Counted from the first letter of the stretch, positions 22,181 to 32,234 are shown. The stretch is 64,000 nucleotides of DNA from Paulinella micropora (GCA_019918135.1 WBZZ01002495.1:37501-101500); one strand, 5' to 3'. Numbers and translations are program-made. The notes: generated by a model not told the origin, from the sequence alone.

Positions 22181-22325
22181 TTTGAAGTGTGCTTAAATCA
22201 TTTGTCTTTTTACCAAAATTAAGATAATACTTTTTACCCTTCTGGATAATATACAGCCTCCCGCTTTTATTTCTATAAACCCGCGGTACCTTCGTCTTTT
22301 TTATTCGCTTGGTTTTAGCGATCAT
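22164..22325 (-). CDS. Small basic protein of PLV-1
   Basis: A 53-residue protein (MIAKTKRIKKTKVPRVYRN ... YYLNFGKK) preceded by TATATACA directly before the ATG. It is lysine-rich with aromatic residues, similar in style to the short basic core proteins seen next to protease genes in adenovirus-like elements. It probably binds DNA in the particle; this is inference from composition and position. It looks whole and overlaps the start of the coiled-coil gene. Confidence 0.5.
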   Translation of the reverse strand: MIAKTKRIKKTKVPRVYRNKSGRLYIIQKGKKYYLNFGKKTNDLSTLQIVKLL

Positions 22326-22417
22326 TGTATATACAAACAAAAAAATACTTCCTCGTAATTTCAAACTATTCTTATTATTTTTCAAAATTTGAGTGCCCCA
22401 CGACCTCTTTGCTTCCC

Positions 22418-22699
22418 TTAGCCTTGTTTGGCTGCCGCCTTTGCTACACGGTCCGCATAAGGAACCCCTAGATCGCTTAAAAATGTTGCTCCTCTTGATA
22501 TCGCTTTGTTCTTTCTCAACCATCTTTCAACGTTTTCGGCTGCTTTTCCTACTTTCGCCCAGTTAATTTTATCGCCTGCTTGTCCCTTACCCTTCTTTCG
22601 TCCAGTCTTCTTTTTACCTCCTGCCATATTTGTGCTTGAGTTAATAGTTCGTTTGCCGATTGTTGGAATGACTTCAACACGAGTTGTTTTCACTACCAT
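22418..22699 (-). CDS. Basic core-like protein of PLV-1
   Basis: A 93-residue open frame, start-proximal TATTATATGG. The middle is strongly basic (MAGGKKKTGRKKGKGQ), followed by a helix (WAKVGKAAENVERWLRKNK) and a short Gly/Ala end (SRGATFLSDLGVPYADRVA). This pattern resembles cleavable DNA-condensing proteins of adenovirus-like capsids (pVII or pX style), but I cannot prove homology. An internal Met at MAGGKKK could also serve as start. It lies between the packaging ATPase and other virion genes. The 3' end may be altered, since the frame stops in a region that keeps coding-like composition. Confidence 0.45.
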   Translation of the reverse strand: MVVKTTRVEVIPTIGKRTINSSTNMAGGKKKTGRKKGKGQAGDKINWAKVGKAAENVERWLRKNKAISRGATFLSDLGVPYADRVAKAAAKQG

Positions 22700-22824
22700 A
22701 TAATATATTAAAAAAATAATTATAAAAATATCAATTAATTGATTTTTTGCTATAACACAAACGAAGTTTGTTTATATTTACAAAAATCTTTTACTTTAGT
22801 CTAAAATTAAAATTTTTTCTTAAC

Positions 22825-23540
22825 TCATCCATCAACACTTGAAACATACAAAAAATTAAATCTCTCCTTTGTTGCTTCGTGATATTTTTGAAGAAAGTAG
22901 TCAAAGTCGACAGATAAGTCTAAGTGTTTATACACGAGTTCCATTTTGTCCTGAGACTGGGCCGGAAAGATTAATAAATAATTTAACTGCTTAATGGATT
23001 CTGGCCGTAGGTCATTCAGATACTGGCTTGACATAATCACCTTGATTTATAGTGTCTGTTGTTTTTTAACAAATCGCTGACGGACTTGTCTCTTAATCCA
23101 CTTCCTAAATCGTCCAAAACAAAAACAACCTCTGGCGAAATATACTTGCTCGGTCTCTCTTTCGGTTCGGTAATTTTCTTTTTTTCTTCTTTTCTGAAAT
23201 AAAGAAATTGTGGTTTCTCTATTTCTTCGTCCTGTTTTACTTCTCCTTCGTGTTGCTCGTCCTGTCTGTTTAATTTATCTAACTCATAGTCTATCACATT
23301 AGCACCATCTGATTTAAGAAAGGTATATATTGCCATTGGGTTTCCCCTGTTTTTAAAGTGCTTTACCATTGCTTTATAAATGTAGTCCTTGTATATTGTT
23401 GAAGCGATAATGACAATACGGGTTTTTCCATCTGTTGTCCGTTTCAGTATTTCAAAGAGTGCTGTCGTTTTCCCGCTCTTTTTTCTGGCAAGTAGAAATA
23501 TATTGGCATATGGCTCAATGATTGAATAATTTATAACCAC
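22825..23540 (-). pseudogene. Genome-packaging ATPase of PLV-1 (FtsK/HerA-like)
   Basis: About 240 residues, the usual size of the A32-like packaging ATPase. Walker A is LLARKKSGKTTALFEIL near residue 20; Walker B is EVVFVLDDLGSG near 145; a sensor-like phrase IMSSQYLNDLRPES follows. An acidic insert (QDEQHEGEVKQDEEIEKP) separates the strands. It would pump the genome into the preformed capsid. It opens the leftward morphogenesis cluster. The Walker A start lacks the first canonical Gly, as happens in several PLV ATPases. About one break. Confidence 0.88.
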
Positions 23541-24130
23541 TTGCTTTTTTGTCGTTGCCTCCTTTTTGTTTTACTGGCTTCACCTTATTAAAACAAAAAC
23601 TTAGACTAGTTGTACTAGTACTTTTTGCACCAAGTTTATAGTCATTTTGGAGGTTCCTAAGTCAAATTCAACAGAAATGCTATCCGGTGAGTTCTGATGA
23701 TAGGGCCCCAGAAGTCGAATTCATTGATGATCAAATGATTTTAATCAATAAATCAAACTTTTCATTCGGTTTTGCCTTAGACTTTTCAGCTGACATTAAA
23801 TTATTATTTTCCCCCTAAAATTCTCAAAATTCTAAGTCAAAAAGCGGACGATCTGAACAGAACGTCTGCGTTATTTTTGAGTGGGAAAGCCGGGGAACAT
23901 CATAAAGATTCAGAAAATCATATTGTTTTCAACGATTATTAATATTTAATGCTATTGATTTTTTGCATTGATATTTTAGAATTGCGCTTCGTGCTGTCGC
24001 ACTCTCTCTTATTCTAAAACATCGTCTTTTTCATTTACAAGAAATTAAATGGTTTTACGATGGTTATCAACAAAATGAGAATGAGTGAAACGAATGAAAG
24101 TGTAGTTGATAACTATCCTAGAAATTCCAA
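23541..24130. other. Gap in PLV-1 with palindromes
   Basis: About 590 bases without a credible gene. It includes a palindrome (23,975-24,020: TTAGAATTGCGCTTCGTGC to GCACTCTCTCTTATTCTAA) related to that at 20,330, and a second stem GTTATCAAC/GTTGATAAC at 24,063-24,115. The 5' part (23,580-23,900) is AT-rich and may be decayed coding sequence, but nothing is recognisable. Confidence 0.4.
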
Positions 24131-24480
24131 TCACACAACAATTCGGCCGGCTAAATTTCCTGTATCAATATTTCCGCTATCAGTTTCAAGGACTTTAAAT
24201 GTATATTGCCCGTCCGACCAACCAACGACACCCAAATTATAACTGAGGTTTGAAATATTTGCCGTGTTGCTATCGGAGAATGTGCCGATAATTCCAATTC
24301 TGTCCATATAAAGAATTCTGGTTTTTGTCTCTGTTTTGTCGTTATAATAACATAGTGGATAAATTTTACATTCATTCTGGTTGGTGTAAATGACATCTGA
24401 ATATTTTTATTAAATGTTTTGTTTCCCACAAAATCATTACTCAGAAAAATAATCCGCTCATATTTATATTCAGTAGCCAT
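24131..24480 (-). pseudogene. Small PLV-1 protein, likely virion-associated
   Basis: About 115 residues, leftward. The N-terminus (YKYERIIFLSNDFVGNK ... IQMSFTPTRMNVKFIHYV) is strand-rich and Asn/Thr-rich; the C-terminal end reads SGNIDTGNLAGRIVV. The pattern of alternating hydrophobics fits a small beta-sandwich, as in accessory capsid proteins, but I cannot name a family. The start codon is interlocked with that of the plus-strand Cys-rich gene (CATG at 24,478-24,481), so the two genes are divergent. About one break. Confidence 0.4.
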
Positions 24481-24742
24481 GATTATATTACTAATGATAA
24501 ACTTTTTAATAACAAAAATATTTTCGCCGACCGCCTGCGACTTTTACTCGCGATACTCAGAAAAAAAGAAGGAGAGTTGTGTTTATTGTATAAAGCAAGG
24601 AATAGAAACTAAATTTAAATGTGTGTATAAGCCTATGAGTGATTGGTGTGTTAGTTTGGATGAAGCTATTCCTTTAATAATATAATGTTCAAATGATGCT
24701 ATGTGGTATAAAATACATTTGTATGAATGCTCGTCTTTTTGA
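24479..24742 (+). pseudogene. Cys-rich secreted protein of PLV-1
   Basis: About 87 residues. The N-terminus is hydrophobic (MIILLMINFLITKIFS), fitting a signal peptide or membrane anchor, and is followed by TACDFYSRYSEKKKESC, VYCIKQGIETKFKCVY and a C-terminal Tyr-Glu-Cys. Six to seven Cys residues suggest disulfides. A clear paralogue is in PLV-2 at 62,453-62,704 on the opposite strand, with nearly the same phrases. Both lie beside the membrane-protein gene. Function unknown; a lumenal or envelope-linked role is inference. About one break. Confidence 0.6.
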
Positions 24743-24765
24743 AAAAAGGACACAAAAACTGGGTT

Positions 24766-25065
24766 TCATTTCTTTGAACTAGAAGGTGATGGGAGGCAAA
24801 TACCAATGAGTAAAGTCAAAATTCCAACATAAGTGTTGGCTACCTCGCACGGCAAGTTCTTTTCAGATAGCCTTACGATACAAAGGGTTATAATGGCGAT
24901 AATGATACCCATCTGAAACAGACACTTAATAAATCGGCTGTCGGTCGGTCTGTTTTTTATACATTCTTCAGTGAGAGGTCTAAAACTCTATTTTTCAACT
25001 CTGGTGTGAGGTCGCCATCAATTTCTATAATAGGCGGTGGTGGGTGCACTATGGGGACAAAACGC
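24766..25065 (-). pseudogene. Two-helix membrane protein of PLV-1
   Basis: About 98 residues, missed if only long frames are read. The N-terminus has HPPPPIIEIDGDLTPEL; then TDSRFIKCLFQMGIIIAIIT with a first membrane helix, and NTYVGILTLLIGICLPSPSS with a second. It matches the intact PLV-2 protein at 61,402-61,758 phrase by phrase (DGELTPEL, TDSRLIKYLFQMAIIIAII, LPSPSS). It shows that PLV-1 reaches at least 25,065. In PLV-2 the gene follows the tail-fibre gene; here the minisatellite begins where that gene would be expected. About one break. Confidence 0.7.
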
Positions 25066-26275
25066 ATCATATTAGTGATTTCATCGCAAATTTGATGATG
25101 CGATCATCAAATTTGCGCTAAGTAGCTATTTGATGATGGAATCACATTTGCGATGCCATCATCTACGTGAGCAGCATCATTTCTTACCAAGTCCAGTCTA
25201 TAGATGATGCCATCATCTATAGACGATGCCATCATCTATAGACGATGCCATCATCTATAGACGATGCCATCATCTATAGACGATGCCATCATCTACTTGG
25301 CATCATCAAATATATGATGGCATCATATTAGTGATAGCATCAGCTATAGCTGCTGCAATCACACAAGATGGTATTTTACGACACGCACGTGTATAGATGA
25401 TGCCATCTTCAAATATATGATCGCATCATCAAATTGACGATGCCATCATCTATAGACGATGCCATCATCTATTGACGATGCAATCATCTACGTGGCATAA
25501 TCAAATATGATGGCATCATCAATAGATGATAGCATCAGCTACAGTCACACAGATGGTATTTTACGAAGTGGTGGTGTCCTCATCATCGCGTCGTCTATAG
25601 ATGATGCCGTCATCAAATTGATGACGGCATCGCATATAGCTGATTCTATCGTCAAACTGGTGATTTACGATCGCATCATCAATAGATGATGCCATCATCA
25701 ATAGATGATGCCATCATCAATGTGATGATTTCATCAGCTATAGCCGACGGAATCACATAAGTATGTTATTTACGATCGCGTCATCAATAGACGATGCCAT
25801 CATCAAATAGATGATGCCATCATCAAATACATGATGCCATCATCAATAGATGATGCCGTCATCAATACGATGATTGCATCAACTATAGCTGACGGAATCA
25901 CATAAGTATGTTATTTACGATGGCATCATCAAATAGATGATGTCATCATCAATAGATGATGCCATCATCAATACATGATTGCTGCATCAGCTATAGCTGA
26001 TGGAATCACATAAGTATGTTATTTACGATTGCGTCATCAATAGATGATGCCATCATCAAGTAGATGATGCCATCATCAAATACATGATGCCATCATCTAT
26101 TTGATGATGTCATCATCTATTTGACGACGGCATCATCAAATAGAGGATGGCATCATCAAATAGATGATGACATCATCAAATAGATGATGCCATCATCCAA
26201 TAGATGATGACATCATCTATTTAATGATGCCATCATCTATTTCATGATCCTATCATCCGAGGCTATATTTCCAAG
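25066..26275. repeat. Minisatellite block A, near-palindromic GATGATGCCATCATC units
   Basis: About 1.2 kb of degenerate tandem repeats. The core GATGATGCCATCATC is close to its own reverse complement and is spaced by short AT linkers (TATAGAC, AATA, AAATA), giving a period near 19-22 bases. A higher-order unit with TCAGCTATAGCTGA and ACATAAGTATGTTATTTACGA recurs about every 125-140 bases. Block B at 27,327-27,716 has the same core, first in the other orientation. Confidence 0.85.
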
Positions 26276-27326
26276 CCGCTTTGCCAGCAGTGTTTTTATT
26301 TAGTACTTGAATTACTTACATTGATTGCATCAGCTATATGATTGCATCAGCTATAGCTGATGGAATCATATAAGTATGTTACTTAAGACTGCGTCATCAA
26401 TAGATCAAGTTGGCAGTTTAGTTACAGTACCGACATTCTGCTTTAAATACCTCATGAAGGAACTACAACTTGATTACCCGGCAAGCAAGCGCTTAATATA
26501 TTAAATTGAAAATGACAAACCATGTTTTATTAAATTACAAAATTGAATTATAACTGTCATTCAAGTTGGTAAACTAACTCAGAATTGTAGTTTGTGTACA
26601 GCAACAAGCTTTGAACCGTCGGGCTCTGCCGTAGCTCCAAGTGGTTTTGGTGCAACGGTAACGGCTCCAAGCACTTGATCCAACAAAACCAGTCTGGGTT
26701 CACCTAGAGAATCTTCGTCCCCGTTGAGAACAGCAAAGGATTTTCCAAGGACTGCTGGAGAAAGTTGACGGTACTTGACCACTCTGAGGAAACGCAGACG
26801 CTTGCCTGTTTCGTGCTACTGCGAGACAAATCATGGAACAGGGTTGATTATGGTATTGAAGTTGCTCAACACGAACCATCTCAGTCAGGAAACTCACGGA
26901 GCTGTCCATCGCGCGTCGCTCACTCAAGCCGCGTGTGCAGGTGAAACGTGCAGGTGAAACGTTGCCCGTGCAGAACAAATTTATTAAACTGAAACGCTTT
27001 GCCTGTCAGTGTTCTCTCCACGTCTGCTGGGATCAAATCCCTACAAGTAAAGGTCTATGTCAAACTATGTACCCCAAGTACCACAATGGCATACTTACAA
27101 GTACAATGAAACGATGTTAAGTCTTGCCAAGAAGCTACTTGCGAAATGACAGAACGTACCAATCTACACCGGACATGGATCCTCCCGATGGAAAAGGTGC
27201 AGCAGTACAAGAGCGCCCTGTACCAACACATTGTCATACTAAGGAAGGGCAAGGAGTATAAGCGTTTGTTGAGTTTTCAATGTATTAGTAATTACTAAGT
27301 AAAAACACTATGCTTGCAAAGCCAGG
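26276..27326. other. Core between two minisatellite blocks; coding-like fragments
   Basis: About 1 kb of non-repeat sequence with no intact gene. On the plus strand 27,145-27,300 reads MTERTNLHRTWILPMEKVQ and onward for about 50 residues. On the minus strand 26,579-26,800 reads YRQLSPAVLGKSFAVLNGDE and onward to VHKLQF. Both have the amino-acid mix of real protein but I recognise neither. The flanking satellites suggest that this is the remnant interior of a transposon with satellite-like ends, or a host fragment captured between them. Confidence 0.4.
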
Positions 27327-27716
27327 AAATATAGATGATATGATCATCAAATGGATGATGGCATCATCAAATAGACGATGGCATCATTAAATAGATGATG
27401 GCATCATCTACGTGATGATGCAATCATCTATTTGATAATGCCATCACCTATTTGATGATGCAGTCAACAAATAGACGATGCCATCATCAAATAGATGATG
27501 CCATCATCAAATAGATGATGCCATCATCAATTTAATATATACAACCGGATCACATATTAGAGGATGCCATCATTAAATAGATGATGCCATCATCAAATAG
27601 ATGATGTCATCATCAAAATGATGATCGCATCTTCAAAATGATGATCGCATCTTCAAAATGGTGATCGCATCATATGTTGCTCATCGCATCTTCAAAATGG
27701 TGATCGCATCACATAT
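27327..27716. repeat. Minisatellite block B
   Basis: About 390 bases of the same GATGATG(C/G)CATCATC units as block A. The first few units read GATGGCATCATC, the reverse complement of most block A units, and later ones GATGCCATCATC. The last 130 bases change to a GATCGCATC(A/T)TCAAAATGGT variant. Confidence 0.8.
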
Positions 27717-28396
27717 TACTACCAACACGACCTACATGTTTTCCTACAGAAATCCTTCTATCTTTGATCCAAGACCTCCCTTGCCTGCTTGCTCATAGTC
27801 AGACTCTACAGAATTTTCAATTTTGCCACCTTTGCTATCGGCAACTCAGTACTAAAATCATAGTGGCGAATTTTGGTAAGGTTTATATGTTTATTTTGAT
27901 TATTTGTGTTGGACATCATATATATCTAATTGATAAAAATCAACTTTCAATGTTTTTTCAAGTAGCCAGGATCACTAGATCAGCAAAAGTATAGCAAAGT
28001 AGTGGCAAGTATTTTTACATGTTAGTTACTTCTTATTTACCACTTTTCTGCTGAATTTTTATATACTGTGATTTCAAAGCAAATAGTTTAACTATGTTAA
28101 TATAATAAATTATAGAAAAATTAATTTTAAATCATATTACATCATACAACACAATTGTGCGGGTGGCACCAGCACCTGAAATTTAGTGAAACTTACAACT
28201 TAAAATTTACATATTAAGTTAATAATACATGCGTCGCTGAAACAAAATAAAACTGGTAGCATTTACTTTTTAATTCATTTAAACGATCACCGAAAAGCTA
28301 AATTTCAATTAATTTTGAATTTATATAACTGATTTGTCATAGTCACTTGACTTTTCCGGTGTGAACTCACGGGTCACAGTTTAAATTTACGCAAGC

Positions 28397-28400
<4 letters not shown>
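27717..28400. other. AT-rich stretch, nothing recognised
   Basis: About 680 bases with only short open frames on both strands. It ends in a long A tract. It could be the 3' part of a poly-A retroelement on the plus strand, but no reverse transcriptase, pol III box or repeat partner is visible. Confidence 0.3.

Positions 28401-28456
<56 letters not shown>
28401..28456. repeat. Poly-A tract (56 bases)
   Basis: An uninterrupted run of 56 A. Such a tract is typical of the 3' end of a LINE or processed copy on the plus strand; the source is not identified. Confidence 0.9.
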
Positions 28457-28458
<2 letters not shown>

Positions 28459-28650
28459 TTATCATTTTAATACTGAATCTCACCATGAGTTTAATACATC
28501 AATCGTTAAATATTCCAAGTGACTGGGGAGAAAAAAAAACTGTCACATGGCATCACGATTCAAAGCAATTAAATATTAGTAGCAGTAGTAGTAGAAGCAG
28601 TAGTAATATAATAATAATAATAACAATAATAATAATAATATACTTCCTCT

Positions 28651-28957
28651 AAGGCATACTGATGCAGCTGATGGCACGATCCGTTTCCGGACATGAGCCT
28701 CCATGCCCTTGTTCGAGGTGCTCCATCCCCACCTAGTCAGTCTCTCGACTGATTATAGGGGCCACCGATGGAGCTCCTGAGGGCAAGACTACACTAAGCC
28801 GAGGTTATTCCGCAGTCTCAACAACCTCTTGCAAAACGTTGCCGTATGTGCAAGTGCGTACACCAAGCATGGTTGCTAGAACTACCTCAAAAACCCCACC
28901 CATAACAATTTGGTATCCGCTGGGTCCACGGGCTATCAACCGGCATAGCGGAGTTTA
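28651..28957. repeat. Dispersed 0.3 kb repeat, copy 1
   Basis: Begins AAGGCATACTGATGCAGCTG and ends GGCATAGCGGAGTTTAA. Repeated at 29,127-29,407 with high identity and one deletion of about 27 bases near the start. Copy 1 is preceded by (AAT)n and copy 2 is followed by (AAT)n. No coding frame or family is recognised; it behaves like a short interspersed element duplicated in place. Confidence 0.8.
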
Positions 28958-29126
28958 AGATCTTCGACAGGCGCCCAACGACCCTCCTCCCCAGCATCAT
29001 CCACCAAATGGTTTTGAGTTGGCATCACAGTTTAACGCCGTAAGGCCATTGCTGGAGCTCTGATAAACAAGCGTGACTACGTTTTTATCATCAGGTGTTA
29101 CCCTCAAATATATCACAGTCAACACT

Positions 29127-29407
29127 AAGGCATACTGATGCAGCTGAGGCTCATGCCCTTGTTCGAGGTGCTCCATCCCCACCTAGTCAGTCTCTCGACT
29201 GATTATAGGGGCCACCGATGGAGCTCCTGACGGCAAGACTACACTAAGCCGAGATTATTCCGAAGTCCCAACAACCTCTTGCAAAACGTTGCCGCATGTG
29301 CAAGTGCGTACACCAAGCATGGTTGCTAGAACTACCTCAAAACCCCACCCATAACAATTTGGTATCCGCTGGATCCACGGGCTATCAACCGGCATAGCGG
29401 AGTTTAA
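29127..29407. repeat. Dispersed 0.3 kb repeat, copy 2
   Basis: Second copy of the 28,651-28,957 unit. The 170 bases between the copies are unique and show no gene, so the pair looks like one insertion with an internal direct duplication. Confidence 0.8.
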
Positions 29408-29497
29408 CATAATAATAATAATAATAATAATATAATAATAATGATAATAACAATAATAACAATAATAAAAATAATAAAAATAATAATAATAATAATA
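29408..29497. repeat. (AAT)n microsatellite, probable SINE tail
   Basis: About 90 bases of imperfect AAT repeats. In minus-strand sense they follow the body of the SINE at 29,498-29,768 and are probably its tail. Confidence 0.7.
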
Positions 29498-29768
29498 ATA
29501 GTGCCTCTCTGTCAATGGCTGATGCATTTCTGCACATGCGCCTCCATCGTCTCACCCGTGAGGGGAGTACGAAGAATTGACGATAAGCTCTAATGACACC
29601 CCCGCAAGGGCAGTTCCAACGCTTCCAGACGGGCCGGTATGTTCAATGAAAATACTGGTCCAGAAATAGACCGGTATGTTCAATGAAAATACTGGTGGCA
29701 CCGACGGGAATCGAACTGGCGACAGGGCCCAGATGGTAGAACTTGACCACTGGGCTATCACGGTGTCC
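29498..29768 (-). mobile_element. tRNA-derived SINE
   Basis: On the minus strand the unit starts with a tRNA-like head (29,768 down to 29,697): GGACACCGTGATAGCCCAGT has a box A form (TGATAGCCCAGTGG) and GTTCGATTCCC a box B, followed by GTCGGTGCC. The body has an internal duplication of about 35 bases (GACCGGTATGTTCAATGAAA in plus sense, twice at 29,630-29,695). The tail is (ATT)n. This is the standard anatomy of a SINE transcribed by RNA polymerase III and moved by a LINE. Confidence 0.75.
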
Positions 29769-29804
<36 letters not shown>

Positions 29805-29836
29805 AATAAATAAATATATATATATACATGTATATA
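29769..29836. repeat. (AAT)n, (AAAT)n and (TA)n microsatellites
   Basis: Compound simple repeat between the SINE head and the left arm of the foldback element. No other content. Confidence 0.85.
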
Positions 29837-30242
29837 ATCATTTATGTATTCGCGACTTGTCCCACCGCAAAGCATTAAACAAGCCTTAAAAATATAAAAA
29901 ACCAACATTTGACATATAGAAAACATACATAGAAAACAAAAAAAACATACCTTCGTTTTACAAAAAACGGCACATGAAGCACACTAAGAGAGATTTTGAC
30001 AAAATAACGACAAAAACACCATTTTATTCATAAAATTGTATATATATACGTAGTATATATGGTTTTTGTCGTTATTTTGTCAAAATCTCTCTTAATGTGC
30101 TTCATGTGCCGTTTTTTGTAAAACGAAGGTATGTTTTTTTTGTTTTCTATGTATGTTTTCTATATGTCAAATGTTGGTTTTTTATATTTTAAGGCTTGTT
30201 TAATACTTTGCGGTGGGACAAGTCGCGAATACATAAATGATC
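29837..30242. mobile_element. Foldback / MITE-like inverted repeat
   Basis: Two arms of about 183 bases (29,837-30,020 and 30,061-30,242) are reverse complements with only a few mismatches, around a 40-base AT-rich loop. The outer ends read ATCATTTATG and CATAAATGAT. The near-perfect arms mean recent formation or gene conversion. No coding capacity. No certain target duplication is seen. It could be a non-autonomous DNA transposon or an inverted duplication. Confidence 0.8.
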
Positions 30243-31420
30243 ACACCACAAAATGGGGGCTACACACAAAAGTTTGCTTTTTGCTTTTTCTCCTTGGACG
30301 ATCGGCAAAAGTGCTCTCGTCTGCGGCCGTGCGGCAGGGCGGTGCCGCGGTGCCGCAGGGTTTGAGGTTTAGGTAGTGGCTGATATTTTATTTTTTCATT
30401 TTTCGTTGCTTGACCCTGCCCAAAAATTGGTGGCACCGGCTCAGCCATAACGATATTGTTTTTTGCTTTCAGTGTGTCCTTAAAAAACAAGCACGGGTTA
30501 GAAGCGATATTATGGCAAAATAGGCCTTCGTATCAACGGGGGTGGTAATCTTAGTGCAATACGTTATTAAAACAAGGACTGGTAGAAAGGTGGAGAGTAA
30601 GACGACTTATAGTGAAATAAGGCTTGCTAGGTGTCCTTATTTTTTTCAATAAGTCCTTTTTTTTTTTTTCATTTTTTATAAGATGCTCATTTTATTGATT
30701 CATTTTTTTCTCAAAAACGTGAAAAAGTTTTGAAAATGTAAAAAAAAAAATCAATTTTTTCAATGTTTTGAAGGCCAAGTTTTCAATCGGTTTATTACCC
30801 GCGATGAATAGGAGAGCGTATTTTGCTGTTTTTGTAAATCAAGGGTACTTATGGAAACAAGGATCCGCCAACTCATAAGGACTCAAGCAATAGGTGTAGG
30901 GGGATTATTTCGTTAAAACGTCTTCATTTAAACTATCAGGGGATGTACTCCCCTGTTCTCAAATGTAAGATTACCCCCCACGACCAAATGGTATTATGGA
31001 CAATAAAAGGGGGGGGGAGGGGGTTCGGCCAACTTTCCCAAAAACAGGGGACTAAAACAGGGGACGTCCCCAAGGACATAGTTAAACTCAGTCAAATGGG
31101 GTTAAATCCTCTTTTATATACCCTATTTTTATAATAATAATCTTAATAATAATAATAAGGAAGTAAGGATATGGGCGTGGGTAATATGGGCAGAGTTAGA
31201 ATTAGTGTAAAATACCGCTTCTAGGGTGTCCTTAAAATTATAGGGGACTTTAAAATAAAAAAAATGACTTTAAGGACGGGGCAAAAAGAAGCAGTTGAAG
31301 GTGATTTGTGCTCTGAGACATAACCGCGGAGCAAACAATACGGGAAGCGTCGGCGAAGCGGAATTGACGGAAGAACGCAGACGGAGGGAGTTAATTTTTA
31401 TTTAAACATATTATGTATAA
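30243..31420. other. Intergenic stretch before PLV-2
   Basis: About 1.2 kb with homopolymer T and A runs near 30,655 and 30,740, a G-run near 31,005-31,020 and recurring GTCCTTA/TAAGGAC words at 30,475, 30,630, 31,230 and 31,270. No gene is recognised. The last 120 bases (CGGAGCAAACAATACGGGAA and on) are closer in composition to PLV-2, whose left end is probably here. Confidence 0.35.
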
Positions 31421-31438
31421 TATATATAAGATATTAAC

Positions 31439-32234
31439 ATGCCACCACCATTTAAGTATTTAACGGACGAAGCGCGACTGGAGGCTCGTAAAAAGTCTCA
31501 GAGAGAATACGCAAAAAGAAAACCAGAAATGTACAGAAGAGCAAGCAAGAAGTATTACGAGAAGCACAAGAAGAAAAAAATTATGAAAGAAAAAAAAGAC
31601 TTACAAAGTTTATCAATTGTTTAATGCCGTAGATGAAAATGACAAAGAATTTTACATAGGTAGCACTCTGCAACAACATTTATATGCAAGACTTAGCCAC
31701 CATAAATCGCTCGCTAAGAAAGGCATTAATAGAAAGTTGTATAATCATATGAACAAAAAGGGGATTGAAAATTTTAAATGTGTTTTGATTTATGAAGAGA
31801 CAGCAGAAAACCATAACATTGATAGACAGAGAGAATTAGAACAAAAATATATATGCGAACTAAAACCAACACTGAATATAAACCCTGCAAAAGGAGCGGG
31901 AACCACAAATGAAAACAGAAAATGGATTAGATTTGAAGAACGAGTTTTTAAAAACGATGAAGAAAAGAAACGACTGGAAAATAATAAAAAATACTTTGAA
32001 GAATATCACAAAAAATATTATGATATAAAAAAAGAACAAATCAAAGCACGCCAAAAATTATATTACGACAAAAACAAGGATGTTTTGTTGAGAAAGAAAA
32101 AAGAAGAACTTGACAAAATAAGAGAAAGTAAAAAATATTATTGTGAGGCATGTAGTTTTACAGGTGTAAGCGAGACGGCTCTAACTATACATAATAGATC
32201 AAAAGGTCATATTTCAAAGAGTGAAAAAATTTGA
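31439..32234 (+). pseudogene. GIY-YIG endonuclease of PLV-2 (first)
   Basis: About 260 residues with a promoter AATATATATAAGATATT directly upstream. A basic N-terminal segment (YAKRKPEMYRRASKKYYEKH) precedes the nuclease fold, where EFYIGSTLQQHLYARLSHHK gives the YIG part and the conserved Arg; NHMNKKGIENFKCVLIYEE and LEQKYICELKPTLN complete it. A long charged helix follows, and a C-terminal zinc finger (YYCEACSFTGVSETALTIHN ... H). GIY-YIG nucleases cut DNA and are common in PLVs and virophages, as homing or replication nucleases. About one break. Confidence 0.85.

Larger units (their letters stand above)
1..25065. mobile_element. PLV-1: decayed Polinton-like virus of the pPolB type
   Basis: An AT-rich integrated element with the hallmark Polinton/PLV set: protein-primed family B DNA polymerase, double and single jelly-roll capsid proteins, adenovirus-type cysteine protease and FtsK/HerA-type packaging ATPase. 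The replication genes are on the plus strand and the morphogenesis genes on the minus strand. A retrotransposon (617-11,008) splits it. The right end is taken as the start of the membrane-protein gene at 25,065, where a minisatellite begins; neither terminal inverted repeat is seen. The element is clearly dead, with roughly twenty breaks over its genes, so it is older than the retrotransposon inside it. Confidence 0.85.

Noticed and set aside
25066-27716. Regular repeats suggesting a CRISPR array
   Set aside because: Units and linkers are both degenerate and the linkers are not unique spacers; this is a eukaryotic minisatellite.
29697-29768. Possible functional tRNA gene on the minus strand
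   Set aside because: Box A and B are good, but acceptor pairing is imperfect and the unit continues into a SINE body and AAT tail.
29255-29926. Tyr- and Leu-rich frames over the microsatellites
   Set aside because: They are translations of (AAT)n and (TA)n simple repeats, not genes.
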